A DNA stretch of 17,771 bases from an uncultured Ruminococcus sp. (GTDB lineage Bacteria > Bacillota > Clostridia > Oscillospirales > CAG-272): contig CACXED010000251.1 in assembly GCA_902766575.1 (NCBI GenBank), positions 1-17,771 on the forward strand, written 5' to 3'. Shown piece by piece: positions 1 to 8,193 of this stretch (its first letter is position 1; every line of letters starts with the position of its first letter). The translations under genes were made by a program, and so were the position numbers. The notes below the pieces were generated by a model. The model did no database searches and had not been told where the DNA came from. It saw only the letters and a list, made by a program, of their open reading frames with translations.

Positions 1-417
1 AAATTCGCGATAAATCCTCACGCCGTTTCGGACGGGACGATTTTCGACGATGGAAATATAAAGGTCGAGGCTCTGCACAACGAGCATCTTGAAAGAGAAG
101 CCCCGTGGCATTCGTTCTCCTACCGAATCACCTGCGAGGGAAAAAGAGTTATCTTCTCGGGCGACGTTCGGAGTTATTCGGATATGGATAAATTCCTTGC
201 GGACGGCTGCGAGCTGCTGCTCGTCGAGACCGGACACCACACGCCTGACACTATCGCACGCTATATAAACGAACGCGGATTCTATGTCGGAAAGCTCGGC
301 TATCTCCACAACGGCTGGGTGATACTCGAAAGCCGCGAAAAAGCCTCGGAACTGATACGCTCGGTCTGGAGCGGCGAATTTCTCATCTGTGAGGACGCTC
401 AGACCATTGAATTATAA
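1..417 (+). CDS. Metallo-beta-lactamase-fold hydrolase, 3' part
   Basis: The reading frame is open from base 1 to the TAA at 415-417, giving 138 visible C-terminal residues; the start lies outside the window. The translation has the alternating strand pattern of the second half of a metallo-beta-lactamase fold. WHSFSYRITCEGKRVIFSGD (visible residues 36-55) ends in the SGD that corresponds to the TGD/SGD motif, whose Asp bridges the two metals. It is followed by the hydrophobic strand CELLLVETGHH and later by YLHNGW, whose His103 may be the last metal ligand. The HxHxDH motif would be in the missing half, so catalytic competence cannot be judged. Family members hydrolyse phosphodiesters, thioesters or lactones in the cytoplasm; the substrate here is unknown. 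The gene ends 16 bp before pheT and is probably co-transcribed with it. Fold assignment is fairly safe; function is not assigned. Confidence 0.72.
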   Translation, partial: KFAINPHAVSDGTIFDDGNIKVEALHNEHLEREAPWHSFSYRITCEGKRVIFSGDVRSYSDMDKFLADGCELLLVETGHHTPDTIARYINERGFYVGKLGYLHNGWVILESREKASELIRSVWSGEFLICEDAQTIEL

Positions 418-433
418 CGAAAGGATAAACAAA

Positions 434-2830
434 ATGAATCTCTCACTTAACTGGGCTAACGATTTCGTAAACCTCGGCGGGATCGGCCCCAAGGAATACT
501 GCGACCGGCTGACTGCGACCGGCTCAAAGGTCGAGGGCTACGAGGTGCTCGGCGAGGACATCGAGAACGTCGTCGCCGGAAAGGTCATCTCGCTTGAAAG
601 ACATCCCGACTCGGATCACCTCTGGGTCTGCCAGATAGACATCGGCGAGGCTGAGCCGGTACAGATAGTCACCGGAGCGCAGAACGTCTTTGCCGGAGCC
701 ATGGTTCCGGTCGCGAAAGCTCCGTCAAAGCTCCCCGGCGGAGTCAACATCAAGGCGGGCAAGCTCCGCGGCGTCGCTTCGAACGGTATGCTCTGCTCGA
801 TCGGCGAGCTGAATCTCACAACTCACGATATGCCCGGCGCTATCGAGGACGGAATCTTCATCATGGACGGCATCGACTGCAAGCCCGGCGACGATATCCA
901 CAAGGTGCTCGACCTCTCCGACACCGTAGTCGAGTTCGAGATAACCTCGAACCGCCCCGACTGCCTGTCGGTGATAGGTCTTGCCCGCGAGACCGCCGTC
1001 TCCTTCGACCGCGAGTTCAGACTTCCGACTCCTGCCGTCACCTACGCAAAGGACGGCGACAATGTCGGAAACTACATCTCGGTCGAGGTCAAGGACTCGA
1101 AGCTCTGCCCGAGATACACCGCCCGCGTCGTAAAGAACGTGAAGATCGCTCCGTCGCCGCTCTGGCTCAGAATGAGACTGCGCGCGTCGGGCGTGAGACC
1201 GATAAACAATATCGTCGACATCACGAACTACGTCATGCTCGAGTACGGTCAGCCTATGCACGCCTTCGACTACGCCTGCCTCGACGGAAAGAAGATAATC
1301 GTCCGTCCGGCGGCTGACGGCGAGAACTTCAAGTCGCTCGACGACACAGATCACACCCTCACGCACAAGAACCTCGTCATCGCCGACGAGAACAAGGCTG
1401 TCGCTCTCGCCGGCGTAATGGGCGGAGCGAACAGCGAGATCTCCGACTCGACCGTAACCGTCGTTTTCGAGAGCGCTAACTTCCTCGGAAGCTCTGTCCG
1501 CGTCACGGCGAAGAGCCAGGGTATGCGCACCGAGAGCTCCGGACGCTTTGAAAAGGGTCTCGACCCCGAGAACACGCTCCCGGCGCTCGACCGCGCCTGC
1601 GAGCTCGTCGCTCTGCTCGGAGCGGGCGAGGTAGTCGACGGCACTATCGACGTCTACGGCGGCAGGGAGGAGCCCTACACGATGAAGCTCGAGGCCGACC
1701 GCATCAACGCTTTCCTCGGACTCGACGTCAGCGCCGACTACATGAAGGACGTGCTGAAGAAGTTAGAGTTCAAGGTCGACGGAGACACGCTGACCGTGCC
1801 GTCCTTCCGCGCCGACTGCCGCTGCATGAACGACATCGCCGAGGAGATCCTCAGAATCTACGGCTACAACACGATCAAGGCTACCCGCTTTGTCACGCCG
1901 ATCACCTCGGGAAGCCGAACCGCCGCTCAGAAGTTCGAGCTGCTCTGCGCCGAGACGCTCTGCGCGATGGGACTTTACGAGTGCGAGACCTTCTCGTTCA
2001 TCAGCCCCAGAAGCTACGATCGGATCAATATGCCCGAAAACGACCCGAGACGAAAGTCGATAGTCATCTCCAACCCGCTCGGCGAGGACACCAGCGTAAT
2101 GCGCACAACGGCTATCCCGTCGATGCTCGAGGTGCTCGCGCGCAACAACAACTACCACGCCGAAAAGACCGCGCTCTATGAGCTTGCGAAGATCTACATC
2201 CCCGACGAGGATCCGACAAAGCTCCCCGACGAGCGCCGTCAGATAGTCATCGGCTTCTTCCGCGACGGAGATTTCTACACGCTCAAGGGAATGTGCGGAG
2301 CGCTGCTCGACAAGGCGGGCATCAGGGACGCCTCCTACGTCGCCGACAGCGAGGATCCGACCTTCCATCCCGGCCGCTGCGCGAAGATCGTCGCCGCCGA
2401 CGGCACTGTCCTCGGCAAGCTCGGCGAGATTCATCCGAGCGTTCAGGCCAACTACGCAATCGACGCGCCGATATATGTCGCCGACCTCGACTTTGAGAAC
2501 CTGCTCGCCGAGTCGAAGCTCGACAAGGCTTTCAAGCCGCTGCCCAAGTTCCCGGCAGTCACCCGCGACTACGCTTTCGTCTGCGACGACACGCTCGAGG
2601 TCGGCGCTATCGAGGCGGTCATGAAGAAAGCCGGAGGAAAGACGCTCGAGGCGATAAAGCTCTTTGACGTCTACCGCGGAAAGCAGCTCGGCGAGGGCAA
2701 AAAGAGCGTCGCGTTCAGCGTCACTCTCCGCGCCGCCGACCACACGCTCACCGACGAGGAAGCCGACAAGGTCTCAAAGAAGATACTCACCCTCCTCGAT
2801 CGCGAGCTCGGCATCACGCTCAGAGCCTGA
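434..2830 (+). CDS. pheT: Phenylalanyl-tRNA synthetase, beta subunit
   Basis: This is the 798-residue beta chain of the (alpha-beta)2 enzyme that charges tRNA-Phe, close to the usual length of about 800. Visible domains in order: an EMAPII-like tRNA-binding fold (about 40-155, with VVAGKVISLERHPDSDHL), the B3/B4 editing domain (about 215-390, with GVMGGANSEISD at 327-338), B5 (about 412-480, ending EEILRIYGYN), the inactive synthetase-like core, and a C-terminal FDX-ACB anticodon-binding domain (about 703-798, with PKFPAVTRDYAF). I chose the ATG at 434 because AAGGA at 421-425 lies 8 nt upstream and the protein then begins MNLSLNW as in homologues. An in-frame ATG at 389 would overlap the upstream gene and has no such site. 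The catalytic partner pheS is not adjacent: the gene 16 bp upstream is a metallo-hydrolase. A hairpin follows the stop. Confidence 0.97.
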   Translation: MNLSLNWANDFVNLGGIGPKEYCDRLTATGSKVEGYEVLGEDIENVVAGKVISLERHPDSDHLWVCQIDIGEAEPVQIVTGAQNVFAGAMVPVAKAPSKLPGGVNIKAGKLRGVASNGMLCSIGELNLTTHDMPGAIEDGIFIMDGIDCKPGDDIHKVLDLSDTVVEFEITSNRPDCLSVIGLARETAVSFDREFRLPTPAVTYAKDGDNVGNYISVEVKDSKLCPRYTARVVKNVKIAPSPLWLRMRLRASGVRPINNIVDITNYVMLEYGQPMHAFDYACLDGKKIIVRPAADGENFKSLDDTDHTLTHKNLVIADENKAVALAGVMGGANSEISDSTVTVVFESANFLGSSVRVTAKSQGMRTESSGRFEKGLDPENTLPALDRACELVALLGAGEVVDGTIDVYGGREEPYTMKLEADRINAFLGLDVSADYMKDVLKKLEFKVDGDTLTVPSFRADCRCMNDIAEEILRIYGYNTIKATRFVTPITSGSRTAAQKFELLCAETLCAMGLYECETFSFISPRSYDRINMPENDPRRKSIVISNPLGEDTSVMRTTAIPSMLEVLARNNNYHAEKTALYELAKIYIPDEDPTKLPDERRQIVIGFFRDGDFYTLKGMCGALLDKAGIRDASYVADSEDPTFHPGRCAKIVAADGTVLGKLGEIHPSVQANYAIDAPIYVADLDFENLLAESKLDKAFKPLPKFPAVTRDYAFVCDDTLEVGAIEAVMKKAGGKTLEAIKLFDVYRGKQLGEGKKSVAFSVTLRAADHTLTDEEADKVSKKILTLLDRELGITLRA

Positions 2831-2887
2831 ATTTTTCAAAGAATATAGAAAGCCTCGACCAAAAGCGCGGCGTTCATAGGACAGTTG

Positions 2888-2932
2888 ACAGCCACAGCAG
2901 TTTGGTGTGAACCGCTGTGGCTGTTCTTGTGT
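2888..2932 (+). terminator. Stem-loop after pheT, possible terminator
   Basis: ACAGCCACAGC (2888-2898) pairs perfectly with GCTGTGGCTGT (2914-2924), an 11-bp stem that can extend inward past one mismatch. The following bases are T-rich but interrupted (TCTTGTGTTCTT). The stem is strong and the T-tract weak, so this is either an imperfect intrinsic terminator for pheT or an RNA-stabilising hairpin. Confidence 0.5.
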
Positions 2933-3008
2933 TCTTCTCGGCTATGTGAAAGCGTGAAAATAAACAAACTTGCAAATCGATTTTTATTTTTATAGAGGAG
3001 AGAGCAGG

Positions 3009-3917
3009 ATGCAGATCAGTCAGTTTTTTTTGAACGGAGACATAAAAGGCGCCATTGCATATATGCGCGATCACGAGGAATTCAAAGACATTCTCCCTGC
3101 GTATGTCGCGATTTTTGAAGATTGTGAATACCGCGCGTTTGACATACCGGACATACTCAACGATATCCTGCGTTTGTATCAGATTTATTTCCGCGATACC
3201 TTTTATTGCGGCTTACCGGAGGCGGAGGCCGCAGACAGGCTGCTGACGCAGCTGAAAGTGCTCTTAGGCGTGCCGGATGCAGAGGACGGGCTTCTGACCG
3301 AGCGGCTTCAATCGGTGTTTGAAGCGAATGGCTATCATGCGCTTTTCGGGAAAACCCAGGGGTATTACGGCCCGTACATCTGGAAGGATACGGTTCCGAC
3401 CGTCTACCGCGTCGAGCTGCCGGGCGGAACTGCGGAATATACGGTCAACATTCTCAAGGGCTTCGTATTTCGAAGCTGGATGGATTATCTGACCTTCGGC
3501 AGGTTCGGGACAGGCGGCTGGGCTTCGCCGGACGGCACGATCAACTGCGTTGAGCAGGCGTATGATTTTGAAAGCGAACGGTTTCTTGTCTCGCTTCTGA
3601 AGCACGAAGCTCAGCATACCGTAGATATGAAAAAATTCCCGGGAATAACTCCCGCGGAGCTGGAATACCGGGCAAAGCTCGTGGAGCTCCATTACTCCGG
3701 CGATCTGGGACTGCTGCAAAAGTTCCTGTCGGAAGCGGATGAAAGCAGAAAGGACGACAGTCATGCGATCGCTTCTGCGAGGATAAAGCTCGGGTTTGCG
3801 GATACGGATCAAACAAAGCTCTCCTGCATCCGGACACGGGCGCTGGAACTGCTTCATGCACATACGAAAGAAATGGAAGAAAAATACGGAAAGCAGGAAA
3901 CGGCGTCCAACGGATGA
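3009..3917 (+). CDS. Uncharacterised protein with HEAQH zinc-protease-like motif
   Basis: A 302-residue protein that I do not recognise as a named family. The ATG at 3009 is preceded by GGAG (2997-3000) with 8 nt spacing; an earlier in-frame ATG at 2970 lacks a site and would precede the SD. There is no signal peptide or membrane segment, so it is probably cytoplasmic. The best clue is KHEAQHTVD, with H199-E200-A-Q-H203 fitting the HExxH zinc motif. Glutamates E217 and E219 follow in PAELEYRAKLVEL, the place where gluzincin-type peptidases keep their third ligand. A zinc-dependent hydrolase is therefore possible but unproven. The N-terminal half (1-110) looks helical and the middle contains aromatic-rich strands. 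Codons are AT-richer than in the neighbours (more TTT, GAT, TAT, AAA), and the gene stands alone between two hairpins, which suggests acquisition as a single-gene cargo. Confidence 0.8.
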   Translation: MQISQFFLNGDIKGAIAYMRDHEEFKDILPAYVAIFEDCEYRAFDIPDILNDILRLYQIYFRDTFYCGLPEAEAADRLLTQLKVLLGVPDAEDGLLTERLQSVFEANGYHALFGKTQGYYGPYIWKDTVPTVYRVELPGGTAEYTVNILKGFVFRSWMDYLTFGRFGTGGWASPDGTINCVEQAYDFESERFLVSLLKHEAQHTVDMKKFPGITPAELEYRAKLVELHYSGDLGLLQKFLSEADESRKDDSHAIASARIKLGFADTDQTKLSCIRTRALELLHAHTKEMEEKYGKQETASNG

Positions 3918-3941
3918 TTCCCGCTTGTATGCTCTATGAGC

Positions 3942-3979
3942 CAAAACACTCCGGACTCAGGAATGTCCGGAGTGTTTTG
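3942..3979 (+). terminator. Strong intrinsic terminator
   Basis: CAAAACACTCCGGAC (3942-3956) and GTCCGGAGTGTTTTG (3965-3979) form a perfect 15-bp hairpin with an 8-nt loop. A's at the 5' side and T's at the 3' side make it able to act on either strand. It lies 24 bp after the stop of the HEAQH-motif gene and isolates that gene from the rpoB promoter. Confidence 0.85.
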
Positions 3980-3996
3980 CGTCGCTGTATCCCGGA

Positions 3997-4015
3997 CAGG
4001 GGACGGCTTCCCCTG
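3997..4015. repeat. Short inverted repeat in rpoB upstream region
   Basis: CAGGGGA (3997-4003) and TCCCCTG (4009-4015) form a perfect 7-bp stem with a 5-nt loop. It lies between the preceding terminator and the rpoB promoter, about 65 bp upstream of the -35 box. It has no T-tract. It could be a protein-binding site or be incidental. Apart from it, 3980-4078 holds nothing I can name. Confidence 0.35.
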
Positions 4016-4078
4016 CGCTCACAGTTCCCGCGTCAAGAGCCGTTCCGGAAAAAATCTTAAAAATATGTTGAAAAACCA

Positions 4079-4107
4079 TTGACAAAAGGAAGAAAGTGTG
4101 ATATAAT
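4079..4107 (+). promoter_or_regulatory. Consensus sigma-A promoter for rpoBC
   Basis: TTGACA (4079-4084) and TATAAT (4102-4107) are both perfect consensus hexamers with the ideal 17-nt spacer. A TG at 4099-4100 adds an extended -10 element. The predicted transcription start is near 4114. This is the best promoter in the window and fits a gene needed at high, growth-linked levels. Confidence 0.92.
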
Positions 4108-4113
4108 TATATA

Positions 4114-4267
4114 CTGCATTATAATCGCTAAGACTATGCGCTTTTGCAGCGCGAATGTGCGTAATATTTGCCTGTCATGACCGCTATCTTTTTTATTTTC
4201 GCCTTTTGAGTACCCCGCGCGGTCTTTAACCCGGATGTCAAATTTGTTGAATGGAGTGATTGTTTCA
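4114..4267 (+). promoter_or_regulatory. rpoB 5' leader, about 154 nt
   Basis: The predicted untranslated leader between the consensus promoter and the rpoB start. It contains small potential stems: GCGC at 4138-4141 with 4149-4152, and GCGAAT at 4151-4156 with ATTTGC at 4166-4171. It also has an 8-bp palindrome GTCATGAC (4174-4181), followed by the T-rich run CTTTTTTATTTTC (4188-4200). The T-run could be the 3' arm of a weak attenuator, but no strong G+C stem directly precedes it. It does not resemble the L10 leader as I know it. Function, if any, is unknown. Confidence 0.45.
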
Positions 4268-7200
4268 ATGATGGTCAAACCCACGATGCTTGGCAAGACC
4301 GAAAGAATGAGCTTCGCCAAAATCGGCGATACTCTGGAAATGCCCAATCTCATCGAGGTTCAGAAAAGGTCGTACAAGTGGTTCCTTGACGAGGGACTCA
4401 AGGAGGTGCTGCGCGACGTTTCGCCTATCACCGACTATTCCGGAAACCTCATTATAGAATTTCTCGACTACAGCATCGACCCCACCCCCAAGTACCCCGA
4501 GGAGGAGTGCAAGGAGCGCGACGTCAACTATGCCGCTCCCCTGCGCGTCAAGGTCAGACTTACCAACAAGGCTACCGGTGAAGTCAAGGAATCGGACGTT
4601 TTCATGGGCGATTTCCCGCTCATGACCGACAACGGTACATTTATCATCAACGGCGCCGAGAGAGTTATCGTCTCTCAGCTCGTCCGTTCCCCCGGCATCT
4701 ATTACGAGACCTCTATCGACAAGACCGGCAAAACGATCTTTGCCACCACCGTTATCCCCTATCGCGGAGCGTGGCTTGAGTACGAGACCGACGCCAACGA
4801 TATGTTCTGGGTGCGTATAGACAAGAACCGCAAAATACCCGTAACCATCCTCATCCGCGCCCTCGGCATCGAGACCGACGAGGAGATTAAGAAATACTTC
4901 GGCGAGGATCCCCGTCTCGTAACGACGATGGATAAGGACCTCATGAAGGACGAGGCCGCAAAGAACAACACCTCCGTGGGCGACGAGGCTCTCAAGGAGA
5001 TCTACAAAAAGCTCCGTCCCGGCGAGCCTCCGCTGGTCGAGAGCGCGCAGATACTGATCAACAACCTGTTCTTCGATCCCAAGCGCTACGATCTCGCCGC
5101 CGTCGGACGCTATAAGTACGACAAGAAGCTGGCGCTCGGCAAGCGCATCGCCGGACACACTCTCGCCGCTCCGGTCGTCTCCCCGATAACCGGCGAGCTC
5201 CTCTTTGAGGAGGGCGTGCTTCTCGACGCCGACAAGGCTATGACTGTCGAACACGCCGGAGTCAACGAGGTCATGCTCTACGGCGAGGACGGCGAAACTG
5301 TCGTCAAGGTGTTCGGAAACGGAATGGTAGAACCGAGATATGTCATCGGCTGCGACCTCGACGACATCGGCATCCCCGAGCGCGCAAAGCTCTCGGTCAT
5401 CCTCGAGATCATGGAGGAAGCGGAGGGCGATATCGACGAGTTCAAGAAGATAGCAAAGAACCGCGTCGCCGAGCTCTCTCCCAAGCATATCACAAAGGAC
5501 GATATCTTTGCGTCGATCAACTATCTCACCTGCCTTGCCCACGGCATCGGCACCAACGACGATATCGACCACCTCGGAAACCGCCGTCTCCGCTCGGTCG
5601 GCGAGCTTCTGCAGAATCAGCTCCGCATCGGCTTCACCCGCATGGACAAGACCGTCAAGGAGCGCATGACCACTCAGGACGCCGAGGCTCTCACTCCCAA
5701 CACGCTTATCAATATCCGCCATATCGTCAGCGCGATCCGCGATTTCTTCGGCTCGTCGCCGCTGTCGCAGTTCATGGATCAGAACAACCCCCTCGCCGAG
5801 CTGACTCATAAGCGCCGTCTTTCGGCACTCGGCCCGGGCGGTCTGTCGCGTGACCGCGCGTCCTTTGACGTCCGCGACGTTCACTATACTCACTACGGCC
5901 GTATGTGCCCGATCGAGACCCCCGAAGGCCCGAACATCGGACTCATCTCCTACCTCGCTACCTACGCAAGGATCAACAAGTACGGCTTTATCGAGGCTCC
6001 CTATCGCAAGATCGACAAGGCTACCGGCGTCGTCACCAACGAGGTCGAGTACATGACCGCCGACGTTGAGGACAACTACACCGTCGCTCAGGCGAACGAG
6101 CCCCTCGACGAGAACGGACGCTTTGTCAACAAGCGCATCTCGGGACGCCGCAGAAACGAGATCATCGAGTTCAACTGCGAGGAAGCCGACTACATGGACG
6201 TCTCGCCGAAGATGGTCGTGTCGGTTGCAACCGCTCACATCCCCTTCCTCGAGAACGACGACAACTCCCGCGCACTGATGGGCTCGAATATGCAGAAGCA
6301 GGCAGTCCCGCTGCTCGTCTCCGAACAGCCGATCGTCGCCACCGGTATGGAGTACAAGGCTGCGGTCGACTCGGGCGTAGTCGTCTGCGCCAAGAACGCC
6401 GGCTATGTTGAAAAGGTCTGCGCCGACGAGATCGTCATCCGCACCGACGCCGGAACCAAGGACGTCTATCATCTCATCAAATTCAAGCGCTCCAACCAGG
6501 GCACCTGCGTCAACCAGAAGCCGATCGTCGATCTCGGCGAGCGCGTCGAGGAAAAGCAGGTCATCGCCGACGGCCCCGCTACCGATAAGGGAGAGATCTC
6601 GCTCGGTAAGAACGCTCTCATCGGCTTTATGACCTGGGAGGGCTATAACTACGAGGACGCCGTTCTGCTCAACGAAAAGCTCGTCCGCGACGACGTATAC
6701 ACCTCTATCCACATCGAGGAATACTCCCACGAGGCCCGCGACACCAAGCTCGGGCCGGAGGAGATCACCCGCGAAATCCCCAACGTCGGCGAGGACGCTC
6801 TCAAGGATCTCACTCCCGACGGAATCATCCGCAAGGGTACCGAGGTCCGCGCAGGCGATATCCTCGTCGGTAAGGTCACTCCCAAGGGAGAGACCGAGCT
6901 CACCGCTGAGGAGAGACTCCTCCGCGCAATCTTCGGCGAGAAGGCAAGAGAGGTTCGCGACACCTCGCTTAGACTGCCTCACGGCGAGTCGGGAATCGTC
7001 ATCGACGTAAAGGTATTCTCACGCGAGAATCAGGACGAGCTCCCGCCCGGAGTAAACAAGGTCGTCCGCGTCTATATCGCTCAGAAGCGTAAGATCTCGG
7101 TCGGCGACAAGATGGCCGGCCGTCACGGAAACAAGGGCGTCGTTTCGAGAATCCTTCCGCCCGAGGATATGCCTTTCCTCGCAGACGGAACTCCGCTCGA

Positions 7201-8173
7201 CATCGTGCTCAACCCGATGGGCGTGCCGTCCCGAATGAATATCGGTCAGGTGCTCGAGGTACACCTCGGCATCGCGGCAAAGAAGCTCGGCTGGAAGATC
7301 ATGACCCCCGTGTTCGACGGCGCTAACGAGCAGGATATCGCCGAGTGTATGCTCAAGGCGGGAATGGACAGAAAGGTTCTCCCGAACGAGAACGTCAACG
7401 GCAAAAAGCTCTTTGAGGTCTACTACGACGAGAACGGCGAGCGTCAGCTCCGTCCGATCGTCGGCGAGGAGCGCAAGGATCTGGCTCATCTCGAGGAGCT
7501 CAGAAAGGCCGACACCCTCCGCGTTATCGACGGAAAGGCTATCCTCTACGACGGACGCACCGGAGAGGCTTTTGACAACCCCGTCACCGTCGGTATCATG
7601 TACTACCTCAAGCTGCATCACCTGGTCGACGACAAGATCCACGCCCGCTCGACCGGCCCCTACGGACTCGTCACTCAGCAGCCTCTCGGAGGCAAGGCTC
7701 AGTTCGGCGGTCAGCGCTTCGGCGAGATGGAGGTCTGGGCGCTCGAGGCTTACGGCGCGGCTTACACGCTTCAGGAGATCCTGACCGTCAAGTCGGACGA
7801 CGTGACCGGACGCGTCAAGACCTACGAGGCTATCGTCAAGGGTCAGAATATCCCGACTCCGGGCGTTCCGGAGGCGTTCAAGGTGCTCGTCAAGGAGCTC
7901 CAGTCGCTCGCGCTCGACGTCAGGGTGCTCGACCGCGAGGGCAAGGAGATCGAGCTCTCGAGCCTCGGCGACGACGATGAGGATTTCATTCCCAACTACG
8001 TTTCGGACGAGGATATCGGCGAGACCGTGCCCGAGGACGACGAGCTCAGCAAGGGCTTCACCGAGGAGCATCCCGACGACGACGAGCTCTTTGCCGACGA
8101 GTTTGCCGACGACGACAATCTCGACGTCGACTTTGACGGCGGGGACGATTCCTACGACGACGACGATGAGTAA
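4268..8173 (+). CDS. rpoB: DNA-directed RNA polymerase, beta subunit
   Basis: The beta subunit of RNA polymerase, 1301 residues, longer than the roughly 1190 of Bacillus subtilis. I chose the ATG at 4268 because GGAGTGA (4253-4259) lies 8 nt upstream; an adjacent ATG at 4271 is equally possible, while the ATG at 4235 lacks a ribosome site. The rifampicin-pocket segment runs GSSPLSQFMDQNNPLAELTH (495-514). The residues equivalent to E. coli D516, H526 and S531 are intact (D504, H514, S519), so it is wild-type at the main resistance positions. Further hallmarks are GRMCPIETPEGPNIGLI, the GDKMAGRHGNKG region with its active-site lysines, and the C-terminal GGKAQFGGQRFGEMEVWALEAYGA segments (read in two parts). 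The last 67 residues (1235-1301) form an extreme acidic tail with 34 Asp/Glu and one Lys. It is followed 20 bp later by rpoC. Confidence 0.98.
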   Translation: MMVKPTMLGKTERMSFAKIGDTLEMPNLIEVQKRSYKWFLDEGLKEVLRDVSPITDYSGNLIIEFLDYSIDPTPKYPEEECKERDVNYAAPLRVKVRLTNKATGEVKESDVFMGDFPLMTDNGTFIINGAERVIVSQLVRSPGIYYETSIDKTGKTIFATTVIPYRGAWLEYETDANDMFWVRIDKNRKIPVTILIRALGIETDEEIKKYFGEDPRLVTTMDKDLMKDEAAKNNTSVGDEALKEIYKKLRPGEPPLVESAQILINNLFFDPKRYDLAAVGRYKYDKKLALGKRIAGHTLAAPVVSPITGELLFEEGVLLDADKAMTVEHAGVNEVMLYGEDGETVVKVFGNGMVEPRYVIGCDLDDIGIPERAKLSVILEIMEEAEGDIDEFKKIAKNRVAELSPKHITKDDIFASINYLTCLAHGIGTNDDIDHLGNRRLRSVGELLQNQLRIGFTRMDKTVKERMTTQDAEALTPNTLINIRHIVSAIRDFFGSSPLSQFMDQNNPLAELTHKRRLSALGPGGLSRDRASFDVRDVHYTHYGRMCPIETPEGPNIGLISYLATYARINKYGFIEAPYRKIDKATGVVTNEVEYMTADVEDNYTVAQANEPLDENGRFVNKRISGRRRNEIIEFNCEEADYMDVSPKMVVSVATAHIPFLENDDNSRALMGSNMQKQAVPLLVSEQPIVATGMEYKAAVDSGVVVCAKNAGYVEKVCADEIVIRTDAGTKDVYHLIKFKRSNQGTCVNQKPIVDLGERVEEKQVIADGPATDKGEISLGKNALIGFMTWEGYNYEDAVLLNEKLVRDDVYTSIHIEEYSHEARDTKLGPEEITREIPNVGEDALKDLTPDGIIRKGTEVRAGDILVGKVTPKGETELTAEERLLRAIFGEKAREVRDTSLRLPHGESGIVIDVKVFSRENQDELPPGVNKVVRVYIAQKRKISVGDKMAGRHGNKGVVSRILPPEDMPFLADGTPLDIVLNPMGVPSRMNIGQVLEVHLGIAAKKLGWKIMTPVFDGANEQDIAECMLKAGMDRKVLPNENVNGKKLFEVYYDENGERQLRPIVGEERKDLAHLEELRKADTLRVIDGKAILYDGRTGEAFDNPVTVGIMYYLKLHHLVDDKIHARSTGPYGLVTQQPLGGKAQFGGQRFGEMEVWALEAYGAAYTLQEILTVKSDDVTGRVKTYEAIVKGQNIPTPGVPEAFKVLVKELQSLALDVRVLDREGKEIELSSLGDDDEDFIPNYVSDEDIGETVPEDDELSKGFTEEHPDDDELFADEFADDDNLDVDFDGGDDSYDDDDE

Positions 8174-8193
8174 GATGGGGAGAAGGAAATTAG

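Noticed and set aside
2970..2996. Promoter for the HEAQH gene (TTGCAA and TATAGA)
   Set aside because: Spacing is only 15 nt and the predicted start would fall after the ribosome-binding site, so it cannot drive the ATG at 3009.
4174..4200. Attenuator in the rpoB leader
   Set aside because: GTCATGAC is a DNA palindrome but too short to form a stable RNA hairpin, and the T-run is not directly preceded by a GC-rich stem; kept only as a question in the leader entry.
4265..6982. 905-codon minus-strand open frame opposite rpoB
   Set aside because: It mirrors rpoB codons, has no family motif, and is a known by-product of GC-rich, RNY-biased coding sequence.
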